Source: Bartonella tamiae Th239 (GTDB taxonomy: Bacteria > Pseudomonadota > Alphaproteobacteria > Rhizobiales > Rhizobiaceae). Taken from it: a DNA stretch of 64,000 nucleotides. Location of the stretch: assembly GCF_000278275.1 (NCBI RefSeq), contig NZ_JH725147.1:980849-1044848 (forward strand). The letters run 5' to 3'. Numbering within the stretch: position 1 is the first letter of the stretch; the number at the start of each line of letters is the position of its first letter. Positions 61,853-64,000 of the stretch are shown here, one piece after another. The notes beneath the pieces were generated by a model that worked only from the letters and a program-made list of their open reading frames with translations, was not told where the DNA came from and made no database searches. A program made the position numbers and the translations under genes.

Positions 61853-62773
61853 ATGCGTGATCCCTATACGGTTTTAGGTGTGGTGCGCACTGCCAAGCCG
61901 CAAGAGATTAAATCGGCATTTCGCAAATTGGCGAAAAAATATCATCCTGATCATAATCAAGGCGATGAAAAAGCAAAAGAAAAGTTTTCTGAAATTAATC
62001 AAGCTTATGAAATTGTCGGTGATAAAGATAAAAAAGCTCAGTTTGATCGGGGCGAAATTGATGCTGAGGGCAAACCCGTTTATCAGGGGTTTCAAGGTGG
62101 TGGCCAAGGCTTTTCAGGAGCACAAAATCCTTTTGGGGGTGGTGCCGACCATTTTGAGTTCCGCTCATCTGGGGATAGTGGTTTTGATGCCAACGATATT
62201 TTTCGTGATTTATTTGGTTCAGCAGGTAGAAGAAATGGCTTTTCAGGTTTTGGTGGGCAGGAGCGTGCAAGGTCGGCTCAAAAAGGTGCGGATTTACGAG
62301 CAAATTTAACCGTTTCGTTAGAACAGATTGTTGGTGCAGATAAAGTTGAAGCTGTTTTCCCTAATGGAAAAAAGCTTAAAATTAAGCTTCCCAGCTTTGT
62401 TGAAGAAGGTCAAACAATCCGTCTAAAAGAACAGGGTGAAACTTCAGCTCGTGGAAAAGCTGGCGACGCATTGGTGACAATACACATCAAAAAACATCCA
62501 CGTTTTCATGTTGATGGTCGTGCTCTTCATCTTGATCTTCCAGTTGCCTTAAAAAATGCTGTCTTAGGTGGAAAAGAGCAGGTGGAAACTCTAGAAGGGC
62601 GTATAGCATTAACGATACCTGCATGGTCGAGCTCGGACCGTGTTTTACGTTTGAAAGGTAAAGGATTGCCATTAAAAAATGGCACGCGCGATGATCTTTT
62701 TGTGCATGTTCGTATTATGCTTCCTGAAAATGGAGATCCTGCCTTAGAAAAATTTTTTAAAAACCAAGCGTAA
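61853..62773 (+). CDS. CbpA-like DnaJ co-chaperone
   Basis: 306 residues. The J domain has the HPD motif at residues 31-33 in [19 protein letters not shown] Gly/Phe-rich linker ([20 protein letters not shown]) follows, then the DnaJ C-terminal substrate-binding domain from about residue 145 ([20 protein letters not shown]). The zinc-finger CxxCxGxG repeats are absent, so this is a type II (CbpA-like) co-chaperone stimulating DnaK. It has AGAGGAA before the ATG and a terminator-like hairpin after the stop. Confidence 0.93.
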   Translation: MRDPYTVLGVVRTAKPQEIKSAFRKLAKKYHPDHNQGDEKAKEKFSEINQAYEIVGDKDKKAQFDRGEIDAEGKPVYQGFQGGGQGFSGAQNPFGGGADHFEFRSSGDSGFDANDIFRDLFGSAGRRNGFSGFGGQERARSAQKGADLRANLTVSLEQIVGADKVEAVFPNGKKLKIKLPSFVEEGQTIRLKEQGETSARGKAGDALVTIHIKKHPRFHVDGRALHLDLPVALKNAVLGGKEQVETLEGRIALTIPAWSSSDRVLRLKGKGLPLKNGTRDDLFVHVRIMLPENGDPALEKFFKNQA

Positions 62774-62820
62774 AAATAATGATAGATATTTGTTTTCACC
62801 TATTTAGAAAATAGATATAA

Positions 62821-62858
62821 TATAATAAAATCAAATCTTCCTTACAGATTTTATTATA
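62821..62858. terminator. A+T-rich hairpin after the DnaJ-like gene
   Basis: TATAATAAAATC (62821-62832) pairs perfectly with GATTTTATTATA (62847-62858) around a 14-base loop, 47 bases past the stop. A T-rich run follows, so a weak intrinsic terminator is likely. Confidence 0.6.
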
Positions 62859-63011
62859 TTTACATAAGATGACAGTTTATCATTTCTTGTTTATGCATGA
62901 AAAATCAGTGTTTCTTTTCAAGAAAACATCAGGTAGTTTTATGACATCTTGACCCGAAGCTTGAAGAAACATGATAGCTGTGCCATAGGGCTTAGAGAAA
63001 AATTAAAGTGA

Positions 63012-63851
63012 ATGAATAAAGAGGCAATGCCGATGGCTGAAGGTAATGGTTTGTTGCGTGGTAAGCGTGGTTTAATTTTGGGGCTTGCAAATAATCGATC
63101 TATTGCATGGGGTATTGCAAAAGCCGCACATGCTGCAGGTGCCGAGCTTGCATTTACCTATCAAGGCGAAGCGATGAAAAAACGCGTTGAACCCTTGGCA
63201 AATGAACTAGATGGGGTTGTTTGCGGTCATTGTGATGTGACAGATGCGGCGTCTATTGATGCGGTTTTTACTGAAATTGAAAAAAAATGGGGCAAGTTGG
63301 ATTTTCTCGTTCATGCTATTGGTTTTTCAGATAAAGACGAATTGACAGGACGCTATGTGGATACAAGTGAAGCCAATTTTGCTATGACCATGAATATTTC
63401 TGTCTATTCCTTTACCGCCGTCACGCAAAGAGCAGAAAAATTAATGACGGATGGTGGTTCCATTTTAACACTGACTTATTACGGTGCAGAAAAAGTGATG
63501 CCAAATTATAATGTTATGGGTGTTGCAAAGGCTGCATTGGAAGCAAGTGTAAAATATTTAGCAGTTGATTTGGGTCCTAAAAATATCCGTGTTAATGCTT
63601 TATCTGCGGGGCCTATCAAAACACTTGCTGCTTCTGGCATTGGTGATTTTCGCTATATTTTGAAATGGAATGAATATAATGCTCCTTTGCATCGCACAGT
63701 AACGATTGAGGATGTGGGAAATTCTTCTCTATATTTATTGTCTGATCTTTCACGCTCCGTCACGGGCGAAGTCCATCATGTTGATTCTGGATATCACGTA
63801 ATTGGAATGAAATCTGTCGATGCACCTGATATTTCTGTTATAAAGGATTAG
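63012..63851 (+). CDS. fabI: Enoyl-[acyl-carrier-protein] reductase (NADH)
   Basis: 279 residues from 63012; internal ATGs at 63027 and 63033 follow AAAGAGG and may be the real start. FabI reduces enoyl-ACP in fatty acid elongation. The NAD-binding GLANNRSIAWGIAKAAHAAG opens the domain, the catalytic Tyr and Lys are in YYGAEKVMPNYNVMGVAK, and SAGPIKTLAASGIGDF forms the substrate-binding loop. A histidine phosphatase gene begins 4 bases after its stop, as in other Hyphomicrobiales. Confidence 0.96.
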   Translation: MNKEAMPMAEGNGLLRGKRGLILGLANNRSIAWGIAKAAHAAGAELAFTYQGEAMKKRVEPLANELDGVVCGHCDVTDAASIDAVFTEIEKKWGKLDFLVHAIGFSDKDELTGRYVDTSEANFAMTMNISVYSFTAVTQRAEKLMTDGGSILTLTYYGAEKVMPNYNVMGVAKAALEASVKYLAVDLGPKNIRVNALSAGPIKTLAASGIGDFRYILKWNEYNAPLHRTVTIEDVGNSSLYLLSDLSRSVTGEVHHVDSGYHVIGMKSVDAPDISVIKD

Positions 63852-63855
63852 ATCT

Positions 63856-64000
63856 ATGTCTATGCGTTCGCTTATTTATTTTTCACGTCATGGTCAAACA
63901 GACTGGAACATTAGCAAACGTATACAAGGTCAAATTGAGCGTGATATTACGGATTTTGGTCGTGAACAAGCGGCTCGTAACGGTCGTCTGTTAAAGGAAC
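63856..64000 (+). CDS. Histidine phosphatase family protein, N-terminal fragment
   Basis: 48 codons to the window end. The translation MSMRSLIYFSRHGQTDWNIS has the catalytic RHG motif of the phosphoglycerate-mutase-like superfamily near residue 11. The gene follows fabI by 4 bases and shares its transcript. GGATTAGATCT precedes the ATG. The substrate is unknown and the rest of the gene lies outside. Confidence 0.85.
   Translation, partial: MSMRSLIYFSRHGQTDWNISKRIQGQIERDITDFGREQAARNGRLLKE

Overview
The window is an A+T-rich, densely coded chromosomal segment of an alphaproteobacterium of the order Hyphomicrobiales (Rhizobiales). Supporting features are the ptsP-lysC-ubiG neighbourhood, a split ATP synthase operon (atpI-atpB-atpE-atpF'-atpF without the F1 genes), a Mur-type Fur protein, a short-loop bd-type (cyanide-insensitive-like) oxidase with a DUF2474 partner, a DUF6101 protein, GlyQ/GlyS as separate chains and fabI beside a histidine phosphatase gene. 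The low G+C, compact layout and several decaying genes suggest a host-associated, reducing genome such as Bartonella or a relative; that genus call is an inference. No tRNA, rRNA, CRISPR array, prophage or insertion sequence was recognised.

Layout. 1-7.7 kb: ptsP start, lysC, ubiG, a DUF1178-grxC-comF cluster, an NDUFAF5-like methyltransferase, the cystine carrier tcyP, a small membrane protein with a CtrA-type site, and mutT. 7.7-8.55 kb: a decayed gene. 8.55-16.7 kb: argJ, a PpiC-type chaperone, secA, fur/mur, prfA-prmC. 16.8-24.2 kb: the bd oxidase operon cydA-cydB-DUF2474 faces away from nrdHIEF, which has a cobalamin riboswitch and an NrdR-like palindrome in its leader. 24.6-29.5 kb: nhaA, an AsmA-like membrane-anchored protein, then about 1.5 kb of pseudogene debris including the 5' part of a SulP sulfate permease joined to the remains of another gene. 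30-36.6 kb: an SLC13/RCK permease coupled to a FUSC protein, a YfgM-like TPR protein, der, and a SleB-type cell wall hydrolase. 36.8-39.6 kb: the Fo operon. 40-47.7 kb: bestrophin, glyQS, a TPR protein, a polyprenyl diphosphate synthase. 47.8-57.8 kb: a forward run with DUF2007, an N6-adenine methyltransferase, an S49 peptidase, ispE, moaB, a radical SAM protein, rnhB, tsaC, an FAD-linked dehydrogenase, DUF6101 and a YcxB-like protein. 57.9-64 kb: purD, ubiA, pdxH, a surface-antigen-like lipoprotein, a CbpA-like co-chaperone, fabI and the start of a histidine phosphatase gene.

How the genes fit together. Ubiquinone synthesis (ubiG, ubiA, the polyprenyl synthase) supplies the quinol used by the bd oxidase; tsaC, prfA/prmC, glyQS and the methyltransferases serve translation; secA, the PpiC chaperone, the YfgM-like protein and the S49 peptidase serve protein export and envelope quality. 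The most notable regulatory arrangement is the nrdHIEF leader. It implies that the B12-independent class Ib ribonucleotide reductase is turned down when cobalamin is available, which predicts a B12-dependent reductase elsewhere in the genome. I found no clear undescribed multi-gene system; the best leads are that leader, the decaying loci and a few cell-cycle-type regulatory sites.
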